Of a stretch of 64,000 bases of DNA, positions 31,942 through 46,160 are shown one piece after another (position 1 is the stretch's first letter; each line of letters opens with the position of its first letter). Source of the stretch: Buttiauxella gaviniae ATCC 51604 (lineage in GTDB: Bacteria > Pseudomonadota > Gammaproteobacteria > Enterobacterales > Enterobacteriaceae); NCBI RefSeq assembly GCF_001654835.1, contig NZ_LXEP01000020.1:165061-229060 (forward strand), given 5' to 3'. Position numbers and translations under genes: made by a program. The notes under the pieces were generated by a model. It did not search any database and was not told the DNA's origin. It saw only the letters and a program-made list of their open reading frames with translations.

Positions 31942-33771
31942 TTATTCAACCGTCACTGATTTCGCCAGATTTCGTGGCTGGTCAACGTCGGTGCCTTTGA
32001 TCAGCGCAACGTGATAAGACAGCAACTGCAACGGTACGGTATAGAAGATAGGTGCAATAACCTCTTCTACATGCGGCATCTCAATGATGTGCATGTTGTC
32101 GCTGCTGGTAAACCCTGCGTCTTTATCTGCAAATACATACAGATGGCCGCCACGCGCGCGCACTTCTTCGATATTCGATTTCAGCTTTTCAAGTAATTCG
32201 TTGTTTGGTGCCACAACAATAACCGGCATATCTGCATCAATCAGCGCCAGCGGGCCGTGTTTCAGCTCGCCTGCCGCATACGCTTCGGCGTGAATATATG
32301 AAATCTCTTTGAGCTTCAGCGCGCCTTCCATTGCGATTGGGTACTGATCGCCACGGCCTAAGAAGAGCGCATGATGTTTGTCAGAGAAATCTTCGGCCAA
32401 TGCTTCAATGCGTTTATCCTGGGACAGCATCTGCTCGATACGGCTTGGCAGTGCCTGCAAACCATGAACAATGTCTTGCTCAATAGAGGCATCAGCACCT
32501 TTCAGGCGGCTCAGTTTCGCCACCAGCATCAGCAAGACGGTCAGCTGAGTGGTAAACGCTTTGGTAGATGCCACACCGATTTCAGTGCCTGCGTTGGTCA
32601 TCAGCGCCAGATCGGACTCACGCACCAGAGAAGAACCCGGCACGTTGCAGATTGCCAGCGACCCCAAATAGCCCAGCTCTTTAGACAATCGCAATGCTGC
32701 AAGGGTATCTGCCGTTTCGCCAGACTGGGAAAGGGTGATCATCAGGCTGTTACGACGTACCGCTGATTTACGGTAGCGGAACTCAGATGCGATTTCGACA
32801 TCGCAAGGCACACCTGCTAGTGATTCAAACCAGTAACGCGAAACCATGCCTGAGTTGTAGGAGGTGCCACACGCTACAATTTGAATGTGCTCAACCTGAG
32901 ACAACATTTCATTGGCCTGCGGGCCAAGCTCAGAGAGATCGATAGCGCCATGACTAATGCGGCCAGTCAGGGTATTTTTAATCGCGTTCGGCTGTTCGTA
33001 GATCTCTTTCTGCATGTAGTGGCGATAAATACCTTTGTCGCCCGCGTCATATTGCAGACTGGATTCGATATCAGGGCGTTTAACCTGCTCACCTTTGGTA
33101 TCGAATACTGTTACAGAGCGACGAGTCACTTCCGCAATATCACCTTCTTCGAGGAAGATGAAGCGACGGGTGACTGGCAGCAAAGCAAGTTGGTCGGATG
33201 CGATAAAGTTTTCGCCCATGCCCAGGCCGATAACCATCGGGCTACCTGAACGAGCTGCCAGCAGCACGTCTGGGTTACGGGTGTCCATGATAACGGTGCC
33301 GTAAGCGCCGCGCAGTTGCGGGATGGTACGCAGCACAGCTTCACGCAGACTACCGCCTTGCTCCAGTTCCCAGTGAACCAGGTGAGCAATAACTTCGGTA
33401 TCGGTTTGTGAAACGAAGGTGTAACCGCGACCCTGTAGAGCTTCACGCAGCGGTTCATAGTTTTCGATGATACCGTTATGAACCACCACAATATGTTCGG
33501 AAACATGCGGGTGAGCGTTAACTTCTGATGGTTCGCCGTGAGTCGCCCAACGCGTGTGCGCAATACCGGTGCCACCATGCAGCGCAGTTTCCGCGGCGGC
33601 TTCAGCCAGCTTATTCACTTTACCCAGACGACGCAGACGGGTCATATGACCTTTTTCGTCAACAACTGCCAGGCCCGCAGAGTCATAACCACGGTATTCC
33701 AGACGACGTAGTCCTTCGAGAAGGATTTCAGCGATATCACGTTGCGCGACCGCGCCAACAATTCCACACAT
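31942..33771 (-). CDS. glmS: Glucosamine-6-phosphate synthase (glutamine:fructose-6-phosphate aminotransferase)
   Basis: 609 residues, the E. coli length. The N-terminal class II glutaminase domain starts MCGIVGAV, with Cys2 as the nucleophile. The C-terminal half has two SIS (sugar isomerase) domains with [11 protein letters not shown] near 299-309, [10 protein letters not shown] near 347-356, and the C-terminal [15 protein letters not shown]. It makes GlcN-6-P for peptidoglycan and LPS, upstream of GlmM and GlmU. It follows glmU by 241 bp. In E. coli the glmUS transcript is cut here and sRNA GlmZ frees the glmS ribosome-binding site. The leader here holds a repeat and a hairpin-forming GGCGTAATGCC, so similar control is likely but not shown. 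Confidence 0.97.
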   Translation of the reverse strand: MCGIVGAVAQRDIAEILLEGLRRLEYRGYDSAGLAVVDEKGHMTRLRRLGKVNKLAEAAAETALHGGTGIAHTRWATHGEPSEVNAHPHVSEHIVVVHNGIIENYEPLREALQGRGYTFVSQTDTEVIAHLVHWELEQGGSLREAVLRTIPQLRGAYGTVIMDTRNPDVLLAARSGSPMVIGLGMGENFIASDQLALLPVTRRFIFLEEGDIAEVTRRSVTVFDTKGEQVKRPDIESSLQYDAGDKGIYRHYMQKEIYEQPNAIKNTLTGRISHGAIDLSELGPQANEMLSQVEHIQIVACGTSYNSGMVSRYWFESLAGVPCDVEIASEFRYRKSAVRRNSLMITLSQSGETADTLAALRLSKELGYLGSLAICNVPGSSLVRESDLALMTNAGTEIGVASTKAFTTQLTVLLMLVAKLSRLKGADASIEQDIVHGLQALPSRIEQMLSQDKRIEALAEDFSDKHHALFLGRGDQYPIAMEGALKLKEISYIHAEAYAAGELKHGPLALIDADMPVIVVAPNNELLEKLKSNIEEVRARGGHLYVFADKDAGFTSSDNMHIIEMPHVEEVIAPIFYTVPLQLLSYHVALIKGTDVDQPRNLAKSVTVE

Positions 33772-33824
33772 AAGATTAGATTCCTGATAATGGCATTACG
33801 CCATGTGTTGTCGCTGACCTGTTT

Positions 33825-33878
33825 TACCCGTTGCCTTTCGCACTACAGATGCGTTGGCTGCACGAAATTCTTTGGGTA
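33825..33878. repeat. dispersed palindromic repeat, copy 2, in the glmS leader
   Basis: TACCCG at 33825 and GGGTA ending at 33878 frame CAGATGCGTTGGCTGCA (33846-33862), which also occurs on the opposite strand in the repeat at 1993-2049. The copy is diverged from the first. It lies about 53 bp upstream of the glmS start on the transcribed leader. Confidence 0.65.
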
Positions 33879-33978
33879 AATATCCCGTTTTCCGGGGCCC
33901 CGAGCCTTGTAGAGAGTGGGGTTATAGTTTTGGTAGTACTGCGGGGCGGGTCATTTTCGAGAACAACCTTCACCCCAG

Positions 33979-34001
33979 CCTTCTCCCATTCAGGGAGAAG
34001 G
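33979..34001 (-). repeat. hairpin repeat after glmU
   Basis: CCTTCTCCC (33979-33987) and GGGAGAAGG (33993-34001) form a perfect 9-bp stem, followed leftward by CTGGGGTGAAGG. This is the CTCCC...GGGAG-plus-CTGGGGTGA pattern of a widespread bacterial intergenic repeat. It starts 11 bases after the glmU stop and may guide processing between glmU and glmS. Confidence 0.6.
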
Positions 34002-34012
34002 AAAATACAAAA

Positions 34013-35383
34013 TTACTTTTTCTTAACCGGACGCAGCCAACCCTGGATATGAGTCTGCTTCACGCGGCTGATAACCAGTTCGTCTTCACCAACGTTACGT
34101 GTGACAGTTGTGCCCGCGCCAATTGTTGCACCGCGAGCAATGGTCACAGGCGCCACCAGTTGGCTATCGGAACCAACAAATACATCATCACCGATGATGG
34201 TTTTGAATTTGTTCGCACCGTCGTAATTACAGGTGATGGTGCCAGCGCCAATATTCACGTTGTCGCCAATTTCAGCATCACCCAAATAGCTCAGGTGACC
34301 CGCTTTCGAACCTTTACCCAGACGCGCTTTTTTCATTTCCACGAAGTTGCCGACGTGTGCGCCTTCTGCCAGTTCTGCGCCAGGGCGCAAACGCGCAAAC
34401 GGGCCGATAGAACAAGCAGCAGCAAGGGTTGAGTCTTCTACAACGGTGTACGGACTGATTTCACAGTCATCGCCAATCACGCTGTTTTTGATAACGCAGC
34501 CGGTGCCAATTTTGACGCGATGACCCAGGGTCACCGAACCTTCAATAATGACATTAGTATCAATTTCTACATCACGCCCATGCGTCAGTTCACCACGCAG
34601 GTCGAAACGAGCAGGATCGCGCAGCATCACACCTGCCAGCAGCAGTTTATCTGCTTGTTCACTCTGGTAGACGCGCTCAAGGCGTGATAGTTGCAGGCGG
34701 TTGTTCACGCCTTCCACTTCACTTAAGCGGTCAGGATGTACGGCGGTGATTTCACGGCCTTCATGGTGCGCCAGCGCGATAATGTCGGTGATATAGAACT
34801 CACCCTGAGCATTGTTATTATCGAGTTTCGCCAGCCAGCGTTTCAGGTCTGCGCCGTTCGCGACCAGGATCCCGGTATTGATTTCGTCAATTTTGCGTTG
34901 TTCATCAGTCGCGTCTTTATGCTCAACAATGCCAACGACCTTGCCATTCTCACGAGCGATACGGCCATAGCCGGTTGGATCGTCGAGTTTTACGGTCAGC
35001 AAACCGATACCGCCCTGCGGTTTGGCATCACGCAGACGTTGCAAAGACTCAACAGAAATCAGCGGCACGTCGCCGTAGAGCATCAGAATGTCTTCGTCGT
35101 CAGCAAAGAAAGGTGCGGCCTGCTGCATGGCGTGGCCGGTACCAAGCTGCTCAGCCTGCAATACCCAATTAAGAGAGCTATCGCTGAGTTTATTTTTGAG
35201 CAGATCGCCGCCATGGCCGTAAACCAGATGTACACGCTGCGCGCCTAAATTATTAGCCGCATCAATAACATGTTGAACCATCGGTTTCCCGGCAAGGGTA
35301 TGTAACACCTTCGGGAGGTCTGAATACATGCGGGTTCCTTTGCCTGCGGCTAGGATAACCACGCTCATCGCATTGTTTGACAT
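34013..35383 (-). CDS. glmU: Bifunctional GlmU: GlcN-1-P acetyltransferase and UDP-GlcNAc pyrophosphorylase
   Basis: 456 residues, the E. coli length. The N-terminal uridyltransferase domain has [12 protein letters not shown] near residues 8-19, [14 protein letters not shown] near 76-89 and GDVPLI near 104-109. The C-terminal left-handed beta helix runs from about 250 with hexapeptide repeats ([19 protein letters not shown]). The acetyltransferase-site His is in [12 protein letters not shown] near 357-368. It makes UDP-GlcNAc for peptidoglycan, LPS and enterobacterial common antigen. A second start five residues in (MSVV) is possible. It is the first gene of glmUS. Confidence 0.97.
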   Translation of the reverse strand: MSNNAMSVVILAAGKGTRMYSDLPKVLHTLAGKPMVQHVIDAANNLGAQRVHLVYGHGGDLLKNKLSDSSLNWVLQAEQLGTGHAMQQAAPFFADDEDILMLYGDVPLISVESLQRLRDAKPQGGIGLLTVKLDDPTGYGRIARENGKVVGIVEHKDATDEQRKIDEINTGILVANGADLKRWLAKLDNNNAQGEFYITDIIALAHHEGREITAVHPDRLSEVEGVNNRLQLSRLERVYQSEQADKLLLAGVMLRDPARFDLRGELTHGRDVEIDTNVIIEGSVTLGHRVKIGTGCVIKNSVIGDDCEISPYTVVEDSTLAAACSIGPFARLRPGAELAEGAHVGNFVEMKKARLGKGSKAGHLSYLGDAEIGDNVNIGAGTITCNYDGANKFKTIIGDDVFVGSDSQLVAPVTIARGATIGAGTTVTRNVGEDELVISRVKQTHIQGWLRPVKKK

Positions 35384-35722
35384 ACGCGTCCTGACTTTAA
35401 TTTGAGAGGGAAGTAAAACGATTTCACGTTGAAAATTCTACATATTTTGCAACAAAAAACGCGATGCCTAAAAAACAGGCTTCTGAAGCTCTTTTCAGTT
35501 GCTCACGTGCTCAATTGTAGGTGGATAAGCTCGGAAAAAGTACTTCTGAAATAACAAAAGCCATAGATCTCTGTGGATTAAGACTTCTTTTCGGCCGGAA
35601 ACAAAGCTAGTCCACATATTTGAAATGTTAGTGTTTTAAAAATCATCCTTTGTGACAAGCATAAAAGAAACAATGTTTCATTTTTATAGATAATGGCTTG
35701 GACATTTATAAGGAGAATAATA
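35384..35722. promoter_or_regulatory. divergent glmU/pelX control region
   Basis: 339 bp with no gene. The left part is A/T-rich and should hold the glmU promoter. I do not see a convincing NagC pair. The right part holds the KdgR-like box (35663-35683) and AAGGAG before the lyase gene. A TGTGGATTA at 35570-35578 resembles a DnaA box with one mismatch, which I judge to be chance. Confidence 0.6.
35663..35683. promoter_or_regulatory. KdgR-type operator upstream of pectate lyase
   Basis: Read on the opposite strand it is AAATGAAACATTGTTTCTTTT, an imperfect palindrome with GAAAC and GTTTC arms. It is very close to the known KdgR consensus (AATGAAAC..TGTTTCATT type). KdgR is the 2-keto-3-deoxygluconate-responsive repressor of pectin genes. 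The site is 40-60 bp upstream of the lyase start, a position suited to repression. Confidence 0.75.
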
Positions 35723-37900
35723 ATGGCGTCAAAAATACCTCTGGCTCTTACGCTTTGCGGCGCGGCTTTATCCCTGCCTGCAACTGCAGAGCAACAACCC
35801 ATCTGGCACGCGATTGCTTTCGGGCAATCAACAGATGTTAACTTTTCATCTAACGTCTTACCTGAAAAAGTGGGTGTGAACAACGTAACGATCGACGGCA
35901 AAAAGCTGGCAACAGCAGATTCCGTCGACCTTTCGAAACCCATCACCATCGAAAGCCGTGGCGGTAAAATCGCTAACTCTCACGATGGATTAACATTCTT
36001 CTATACCGCATTACCCGCCAGTGAGAATTTTGTCTTACAGGCAACAGTCACTGTCGATCAGTTTGGCCCTGAAAATGGTGCGAAACCGGCCGCGCAGGAA
36101 GGTGCCGGGATGCTGGTAAGGGATGTATTAGGCAATCCGCGCCAGGAGCCGCTGAAGGAAGGCTACGAAGAGTTCCCTGCGGCTTCCAATATGGTGATGA
36201 ATGCCATAATGACGCAGGATAAAAAGGACGCATCACGCGTGAAAATGCAGGCCATTGCGCGTGATGGTATTACTCAGCCATGGGGAAATACCGGCTCAAC
36301 TATTTCTCGTAAAAGCTATCAGGAAGCCATTGATCTGAGTAAAGCACCGACTTTCCGCATGAAGCTCGAGCGTACCAATGATGGGTTTGTGACTTCTTGG
36401 GCTCCAGCCGGAAGCGACGCATGGGTTTCTGAAAATGTTAAACGCGCCGATATCATCACAAGCCAGGACAAAGAGAAGTATTACGTCGGTTTCTTTGCTT
36501 CCCGGAATGCCAAAATCACTGTTAGCGATGCGTCATTAGAAACGAGTGCGGCAAATACTGTTGCTTCCGCATCTTTCGTTCCGAAAGCATGGCCTGTTGT
36601 GATGCAAATTGCCTCTCCAGCAAAAAGTACCACCAGCGAATACGTGGTACAGGCACGCGCTAACTATGACGGCAATTTCACCGTACGCCAGGACGAAGTT
36701 GTGATCGGTCAGGAAAAAGTGGCCAAGGCCGGGGAGATGTTCACTCTGCCAACCACACTTAAAGAGCAAGCACGTTTCACCGTGACTTTTACCCCAACCA
36801 GCGGTAAAGACAAAACCCCTGTCACCCAAAACTTCATGGTTGAGCAAGTCAAAAACATGGAAGGCAATACGCTTTACGTAGCGCCAGATGGTGCATCAAG
36901 TAACAATGGTTCTAAATCCGCACCACTAGATTTGGCTAGCGCAATCTCCCTCATCTCTCCTGGTGGAAAAATCATCTTAAGCAGCGGTGAGTACCCACTT
37001 ACTACCATTTCGACGGCTGACAGTGGCATAAAAGGCAAACTGAAAACCCTCGAGGCCGATGGCAAAGTCGTGATTCGCGGCCTGGCTTTGGATGGTAACT
37101 ACTGGCATGTCAAAGGCATTGAAATCACCGATAAGAGCTTACGAGTTCAGGGCAGCCATAACCTTATCGAAAGTGTAATCGCCTACAAAAATGACGACAC
37201 AGGCATCCAGATTTCATCTCCTGCTGATGTAGGCCGTCCGTTGTGGGCAAGCTACAACAAAGTCGTTAATGCCGAATCCTTCAGTAATGAAGATCCGGGC
37301 AAAATCAATGCTGATGGCTTTGCGGTGAAGATGCGTGTGGGTGATGGAAACCGTCTTGAAGGATGCTATGCGCACGACAATATTGATGATGGCTATGACC
37401 TGTTCAACAAGATTGAAGACGGTGCAAATGGCGTTGTGGTGATCGAGAACTCTATTGCCCGTAACAACACCAGCAACGGTTTCAAGCTGGGCGGGGAAGG
37501 GCAGCCTGTCGCACATGAAATCCACAACAGCATCGCGATTGGTAACCACCTTGATGGTTTTACCGATAACTTTAACCCTGGTGCGCTGGTAGTGGCTAAC
37601 AACGTTTCGGTTGATAACCAACGCTTTAACTACATCTTCCGCCCAAGCCCTTACGGCAGCGCGGAAACTCAAGGTAAGTTCACCGATAACATTTCATTGC
37701 GTAGCGTTGAGGGAAAATATGATGACGCTATCTCGGGAAATGTAGATAACAGCAACTATTTCATTCGGAATGGTAAAACGGCAAACAGCGAAGGTAAGCA
37801 GCTGAGTATAAAAGATTATCAGTCGTTGACGCTGCCAGTCCCGTTGCAACGTAATGCTGATGGTTCATTCAAAACAGGTGAGTTTCTGACAAAGCAGTAG
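35723..37900 (+). CDS. Exopolygalacturonate lyase, PL9 family (PelX-like)
   Basis: 725 residues from the ATG at 35723 (MASKIPLALTLCGAA), preceded by AAGGAG. An in-frame ATG 10 codons earlier would place extra residues before the signal peptide, which runs to residue 22 with cleavage after ATA. An N-terminal beta-rich region (about 25-390) precedes a right-handed parallel beta helix of family 9 (about 395-690): LYVAPDGASSNNG, GGKIILSSGEYPL, HVKGIEITDKSLRV, AYKNDDTGIQIS, NADGFAVKMRVGDGNRLEGCYAHDNIDDGYDLFNKI and GFKLGGEG. The Asp-rich part carries the Ca2+ and catalytic Lys/Asp residues typical of PL9. It resembles periplasmic PelX of soft-rot bacteria, which releases unsaturated digalacturonate. 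E. coli has no gene here. Confidence 0.85.
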   Translation: MASKIPLALTLCGAALSLPATAEQQPIWHAIAFGQSTDVNFSSNVLPEKVGVNNVTIDGKKLATADSVDLSKPITIESRGGKIANSHDGLTFFYTALPASENFVLQATVTVDQFGPENGAKPAAQEGAGMLVRDVLGNPRQEPLKEGYEEFPAASNMVMNAIMTQDKKDASRVKMQAIARDGITQPWGNTGSTISRKSYQEAIDLSKAPTFRMKLERTNDGFVTSWAPAGSDAWVSENVKRADIITSQDKEKYYVGFFASRNAKITVSDASLETSAANTVASASFVPKAWPVVMQIASPAKSTTSEYVVQARANYDGNFTVRQDEVVIGQEKVAKAGEMFTLPTTLKEQARFTVTFTPTSGKDKTPVTQNFMVEQVKNMEGNTLYVAPDGASSNNGSKSAPLDLASAISLISPGGKIILSSGEYPLTTISTADSGIKGKLKTLEADGKVVIRGLALDGNYWHVKGIEITDKSLRVQGSHNLIESVIAYKNDDTGIQISSPADVGRPLWASYNKVVNAESFSNEDPGKINADGFAVKMRVGDGNRLEGCYAHDNIDDGYDLFNKIEDGANGVVVIENSIARNNTSNGFKLGGEGQPVAHEIHNSIAIGNHLDGFTDNFNPGALVVANNVSVDNQRFNYIFRPSPYGSAETQGKFTDNISLRSVEGKYDDAISGNVDNSNYFIRNGKTANSEGKQLSIKDYQSLTLPVPLQRNADGSFKTGEFLTKQ

Positions 37901-37913
37901 AATAGTTCAGACG

Positions 37914-37946
37914 AAAAAAATGCCAGTCAGGGAAACCTGGCTGGCA
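37914..37946 (-). terminator. terminator of the atp operon
   Basis: TGCCAGTCAGG (37921-37931) and CCTGGCTGGCA (37936-37946) form an 11-bp stem with one wobble or mismatch and loop GAAA. Leftward it runs into seven T (AAAAAAA at 37914-37920 on the other strand). It may also stop the convergent lyase transcript. Confidence 0.9.
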
Positions 37947-37967
37947 TTTGTCTTTTCAAGCAGGTAG

Positions 37968-38387
37968 TTACATCGCTTTTCTGGTCAACTCGATAACGCG
38001 AAGTTTCGCGATCGCCTTAGCCAGTTCAGCAGAAGCCTGAGCGTAGTCCACATCACCGTGGGAACTATGGATGCGCTCTTCCGCTTTACGCTTCGCTTCC
38101 AGGGCTCGAGCTTCGTCGAGGTCCTGACCACGAATTGCGGTATCGGCCAGCACGGTTACCGTGCCAGGCTGCACTTCCATCACACCACCAGACAAGTAGA
38201 TATACTCTTCATGTCCGTGCTGTTTAACGATGCGGATCATACCAGGCTTAATGGCGGTGAGCAGCGGGGCGTGGCCAGGATAAACCCCCAGCTCACCTTC
38301 GCTACCCGTTACCTGGATCTTCTCAACCAGACCGGAGAACATTTGGCTCTCCGCGCTGACGACGTCCAGGTGATAAGTCATTGCCAT
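37968..38387 (-). CDS. atpC: ATP synthase epsilon subunit
   Basis: 139 residues, the E. coli length and nearly the same sequence ([19 protein letters not shown]). The N-terminal beta barrel (residues 1-85) carries [22 protein letters not shown], and the C-terminal helix pair (about 90-139) can inhibit ATP hydrolysis. It is part of the F1 central stalk and the last gene of atpIBEFHAGDC, 20 bp after atpD, with a strong terminator behind it. Confidence 0.97.
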   Translation of the reverse strand: MAMTYHLDVVSAESQMFSGLVEKIQVTGSEGELGVYPGHAPLLTAIKPGMIRIVKQHGHEEYIYLSGGVMEVQPGTVTVLADTAIRGQDLDEARALEAKRKAEERIHSSHGDVDYAQASAELAKAIAKLRVIELTRKAM

Positions 38388-38407
38388 GTCACCCTCCGAT
38401 TAAGGCG

Positions 38408-40682
<2,275 letters not shown>

Positions 40683-40732
40683 GAGCTTCTCCTCAATGCC
40701 TTGCGGCTTGCCCTAAGACAAGCCGCCAGACT

Positions 40733-42274
40733 TTACCAGGACTGAGTTGCTTTGAAGGAATCGAGGATGCCTTTCAGCTTGCCTTCGATTTCGTCGTTAT
40801 AGCCACCAGATTGGTTGATTTCTTGCATCAGTGGAGCATGGTCACGGTCAACGTAAGCCAGCAGAGCGGCTTCGAAGCTACCGATTTTAGCCAGTTCCAC
40901 ATCTTCGAGGTAACCACGTTCAGCAGCGAACAGAACCAGAGACTGCTGCGCAACAGACATCGGCGCATATTGTTTCTGTTTCAGGAGCTCGGTCACTTTC
41001 TGACCATGGCTCAACTGCTTACGGGTCGCATCGTCAAGATCTGATGCAAACTGAGAGAACGCAGCCAGTTCACGATACTGTGCCAGAGCGGTACGGATAC
41101 CACCGGACAGTTTTTTCATGATCTTGGTCTGAGCAGCACCACCAACACGAGATACGGAGATACCCGGGTTAACCGCAGGACGAATACCGGCGTTAAACAG
41201 TGTTGATTCCAGGAAGATCTGACCATCGGTAATAGAAATTACGTTGGTCGGAACGAACGCGGAAACGTCACCCGCTTGCGTTTCGATAATCGGAAGCGCA
41301 GTCAGGGAACCTGTTTTGCCTTTCACTTCACCCTTAGTGAATGCTTCAACGTAATCAGCGTTTACACGCGCAGCACGTTCCAGCAAACGGGAGTGGAGAT
41401 AGAATACGTCGCCTGGGTAAGCTTCACGACCTGGTGGACGGCGAAGCAGCAGGGAAATCTGACGATAAGCAACAGCCTGTTTAGACAGGTCATCATAAAT
41501 GATCAGTGCATCTTCACCACGGTCACGGAAGTATTCACCCATCGCGCAACCGGAGTACGGTGCCAGGTATTGCAGTGCAGCAGATTCTGATGCAGTTGCA
41601 ACAACAACGATAGTGTTAGCCAGTGCGCCGTGCTCTTCCAGTTTACGAACCACGTTAGAGATAGTGGACGCTTTCTGGCCGATAGCAACGTAGATACATT
41701 TGATGCCGGAATCACGCTGGTTGATGATGGCATCGATTGCCAGAGCAGTTTTACCTGTCTGACGGTCACCGATGATAAGTTCACGCTGACCACGACCGAT
41801 TGGGATCATGGCATCGACGGACTTATAACCAGTCTGTACAGGCTGGTCTACGGATTGACGTTCGATTACACCAGGTGCGATCGCTTCAACGGCAGCAAAG
41901 CCGTCATGCTCAAGCGGACCTTTACCATCGATAGGTGCACCCAGGGTGTTCACCACACGACCCAGCAGGCCACGGCCTACCGGTACTTCAAGAATACGGC
42001 CAGTACACTTAACTTTCATGCCTTCGGCAAGGTCAGCATACGGACCCATTACTACTGCACCTACAGAGTCGCGCTCTAAGTTCAGTGCAATGGCGTAACG
42101 GTTTCCCGGAAGGGAAATCATCTCACCCTGCATTACATCGGCCAGGCCGTGTACGCGGATGATACCGTCACTTACAGAAACGATTGTACCTTCGTTGTGA
42201 GCCTCGCTCACAACACTGAACTGAGCAATGCGCTGCTTGATCAGTTCGCTGATTTCGGTGGAATTCAGTTGCAT
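40733..42274 (-). CDS. atpA: ATP synthase alpha subunit
   Basis: 513 residues, the E. coli length. It starts [19 protein letters not shown]. The non-catalytic nucleotide-site P-loop GDRQTGKTA lies near residues 169-177, followed by the [16 protein letters not shown] region. The arginine finger lies in the segment [11 protein letters not shown] near 372-382. It alternates with beta in F1. It is 12 bp after atpH. Confidence 0.98.
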   Translation of the reverse strand: MQLNSTEISELIKQRIAQFSVVSEAHNEGTIVSVSDGIIRVHGLADVMQGEMISLPGNRYAIALNLERDSVGAVVMGPYADLAEGMKVKCTGRILEVPVGRGLLGRVVNTLGAPIDGKGPLEHDGFAAVEAIAPGVIERQSVDQPVQTGYKSVDAMIPIGRGQRELIIGDRQTGKTALAIDAIINQRDSGIKCIYVAIGQKASTISNVVRKLEEHGALANTIVVVATASESAALQYLAPYSGCAMGEYFRDRGEDALIIYDDLSKQAVAYRQISLLLRRPPGREAYPGDVFYLHSRLLERAARVNADYVEAFTKGEVKGKTGSLTALPIIETQAGDVSAFVPTNVISITDGQIFLESTLFNAGIRPAVNPGISVSRVGGAAQTKIMKKLSGGIRTALAQYRELAAFSQFASDLDDATRKQLSHGQKVTELLKQKQYAPMSVAQQSLVLFAAERGYLEDVELAKIGSFEAALLAYVDRDHAPLMQEINQSGGYNDEIEGKLKGILDSFKATQSW

Positions 42275-42286
42275 GCTCCAGTCCCC

Positions 42287-42820
42287 TTAAGACTGCAAGA
42301 CGTCTGTCAGGCGATCAAGACGGCCGCGTACGCTACCATCAATAACCATATCACCTGCGCGGATAATGACACCCGCCATTACAGACTTGTCAATTTTGCA
42401 ATTCAGCTTAACTTTGCGTGACAGACGTTTTTCCATCGCGGCGCTGATTTTCGAAAGCTGGTCTTCGTTTAGTGCGCTGGCAGAAGTCACTTCGACTTCA
42501 ACAGTAGCCTCTTGGGCTGCACGCAGTTGAACGAATTGCTCAAGAACATCAGGAAGAACTTTCAGACGCCCGTTTTCAGCCATCACCTTAATCAGGTTCT
42601 GGCCATTGGCGTCTAGCTGGTCACCACAGATGGAGATAAACGACGCAGAGAGAGTATCCGGAGCTAATGCGCCGGAAAGAAGCTCTGCTATTTGTTCGTT
42701 TTTAGACACCTCAGCGGCGAAACCCAGCATATGCTGCCAGTTATCAACGCTTTGGTGCTCGACGGCAAAGTCAAAAGCTGCTTTGGCGTAGGGGCGAGCT
42801 ACAGTTACAAATTCAGACAT
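42287..42820 (-). CDS. atpH: ATP synthase delta subunit
   Basis: 177 residues, the E. coli length. The N-terminal helical domain ([22 protein letters not shown]) binds the top of alpha, and the C-terminal domain has the family sequence [32 protein letters not shown] near residues 136-167. It joins F1 to the b-subunit stator. It is 14 bp after atpF. Confidence 0.97.
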   Translation of the reverse strand: MSEFVTVARPYAKAAFDFAVEHQSVDNWQHMLGFAAEVSKNEQIAELLSGALAPDTLSASFISICGDQLDANGQNLIKVMAENGRLKVLPDVLEQFVQLRAAQEATVEVEVTSASALNEDQLSKISAAMEKRLSRKVKLNCKIDKSVMAGVIIRAGDMVIDGSVRGRLDRLTDVLQS

Positions 42821-42834
42821 CAGCCCCTCCCTCC

Positions 42835-43305
42835 TTACAGTTCAGCGACCAGTTTATCAACGATGTCGCTGTTAGCAGCTTCATCCACGGAACGTTCAAT
42901 GATCTTCTCGGCACCGGCGATAGCCAGCAGAGCCACTTGCTTACGCAGTTCTTCACGAGCGCGTTTACGCTCTGCGTCGATTTCTGCCTGAGCCTGTGCA
43001 ACGATTTTGTCACGTTCCTGCTCTGCCTCGGTTTTAGCTTCTTCAAGGATCTGAGCACGGCGTTTGTTCGCCTGCTCAATAATCACCTGAGCTTCACCTT
43101 TGGCTTTTTTCAGCTGGTCGGTCGCGTTGGCCTGTGCAAGGTCAAGGTCCTTTTTGGCACGTTCTGCAGAAGAGAGACCGTCAGCAATTTCTTGTTGACG
43201 CTTCTCGATGGCAGCCATGATTGGCGGCCATACGTACTTCATGCAGAACAGAACAAACAGGACAAACGCGATGGCCTGGCCGAGGATTGTTGCGTTAAGA
43301 TTCAC
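42835..43305 (-). CDS. atpF: ATP synthase b subunit
   Basis: 156 residues, the E. coli length. A single N-terminal membrane helix (residues about 5-26) is followed by a long charged coiled coil ([26 protein letters not shown]...), then the delta-binding C-terminus [20 protein letters not shown]. It is a stator subunit, homodimeric in the complex. It is 61 bp after atpE. Confidence 0.97.
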   Translation of the reverse strand: MNLNATILGQAIAFVLFVLFCMKYVWPPIMAAIEKRQQEIADGLSSAERAKKDLDLAQANATDQLKKAKGEAQVIIEQANKRRAQILEEAKTEAEQERDKIVAQAQAEIDAERKRAREELRKQVALLAIAGAEKIIERSVDEAANSDIVDKLVAEL

Positions 43306-43355
43306 AGCACAATGCCTCTTTGTTAGTTAACGTTCTGATATTGCTTGGTGTATTA

Positions 43356-43624
<269 letters not shown>

Positions 43625-43654
43625 TCAGTTAAAACGCAGTAGTGGTAAGTAAAA

Positions 43655-44862
<1,208 letters not shown>

Positions 44863-44905
44863 GGCGTATCCTAACTCCTGCTCCCTTCGGGGTATGTCGC
44901 GCTGG

Positions 44906-44935
44906 TATAAAACTGCCTTTACGCTTTTGAGTCAA
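44906..44935 (-). promoter_or_regulatory. atp operon promoter
   Basis: On the leftward strand, -35 TTGACT (complement of 44930-44935) and -10 TTTATA (complement of 44906-44911) are 18 bp apart. The surrounding sequence follows the E. coli atp promoter, including the GAAGGGAGCAGGAGT leader before atpI. Confidence 0.8.
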
Positions 44936-45480
44936 GCCTCAAAAAGCGAGCAAATTATACGGTGCGGCCCCGTGATTTCAAACAATAAGTAGCAAAAAGG
45001 TGAACAAATGTTTAAATATTTTCCAACGCAGTTATTTTTCAACTTTTTCTAAATTCTGCTTATTTTCCCTAAAAGGGCAAACAATCGAAATAGCTGCCTA
45101 ATAAAGCGTGCACAAGATCACAAATCAAACATGTCACAACCATTATGCATTTGTCTGTCTCATTAAGTGCGAAACACAGATGTCTGATAAATAAGCTGAT
45201 TACTGTCTACTCTATTTAAAATAGCCTGAAACATCATTAAAACATTTCATTGACATTTTTATTTATATTTTAACAATTATCCGCATTTGATACTTACGTA
45301 ATATTTAGCAGGGTTATATTTTCATGCTTAACTAATTTTAAACCTAACTCTGCATTTCGCGTTAAAAATGTGATGACGAAAAGTTAAACCAGTGTTGAAT
45401 GTAACCAGAGGTTTCAGGCTTTTTCTCTTGATTTTTTAACCTAAAAGAAACAATCCTTTTTCGCCTTTTTTTGATAAATA
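44936..45480. other. 545-bp A/T-rich gap between atp promoter and rsmG
   Basis: No coding frame of note. The DNA is clearly more A/T-rich than the neighbours (for example TTTAAATATTTT and TTTATTTATATTTTAAC). A similar long gap separates rsmG and atpI in E. coli. It has several TCACA/TGTCACA strings that could be weak CRP half-sites. I see no terminator for mnmG-rsmG facing here other than A/T-rich tracts. Confidence 0.7.
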
Positions 45481-46104
45481 TTAATTTTTGTTTGGCTTAA
45501 TCATCACCAGATGGCGTTCACCATCAAGCTCTGGCACCTGCAAACGGATAACGTCTTCAACCGTGAAGCTTGCGGGTAAGGCTGCAATTTCATCATCCGG
45601 GCGCAATCCCTTCAGAGCATAGAAGCGACCATTCTCAGCTGGAAGATGTTTACACCAGGTCACCATGTCAGTCATTGAGGCAAAAGCACGGCTGATAACC
45701 CCATCAAAAGGCGGCTCGGCCGGGAACTCTTCTACACGGCTTTGCACTGGCGTAATGTTATCCAGGTGAAGCTCATGCTGAACCTGGCGCAGGAACCGCA
45801 CACGCTTACCGAGGCTGTCGAGCAGCGTGAAATGTGAGTCCGGGCGCACGATCGCCAGCGGGATCCCTGGTAAACCTGGACCTGTCCCCACATCGATAAA
45901 ACGTGAGCCCTGCAAGTACGGCTCTACAACGATACTATCCAGAATATGGCGCACCAACATGTCTTCAGGAAGACGCACGGAAGTCAGGTTGTATGCTTTG
46001 TTCCATTTGTGAAGTAGTTCAACATAGCCAACCAATTGTTGTTTTTGGTTTTCTGGCAACGTAATGCCTGCGCTATCCAGCAGGCGATTGAGTTTGTTAA
46101 GCAC
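45481..46104 (-). CDS. rsmG: 16S rRNA (guanine-527-N7)-methyltransferase RsmG
   Basis: 207 residues, the E. coli length. The Rossmann-type SAM site is [15 protein letters not shown] near residues 71-85, after [15 protein letters not shown]. The [13 protein letters not shown] segment follows near 95-107. It methylates G527 in the 530 loop, and loss gives low-level streptomycin resistance. It is 56 bp after mnmG and probably cotranscribed. Formerly gidB. Confidence 0.97.
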   Translation of the reverse strand: MLNKLNRLLDSAGITLPENQKQQLVGYVELLHKWNKAYNLTSVRLPEDMLVRHILDSIVVEPYLQGSRFIDVGTGPGLPGIPLAIVRPDSHFTLLDSLGKRVRFLRQVQHELHLDNITPVQSRVEEFPAEPPFDGVISRAFASMTDMVTWCKHLPAENGRFYALKGLRPDDEIAALPASFTVEDVIRLQVPELDGERHLVMIKPNKN

Positions 46105-46160
46105 TGTGGTCTATACCCATCAAAAAAAGGCCAGGAAATCCTGGCCCTGAAATGTATTCA

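Noticed and set aside
35570..35578. TGTGGATTA between glmU and the lyase gene as a DnaA box.
   Set aside because: It has one mismatch and stands alone, with no known role here, so it is probably chance.
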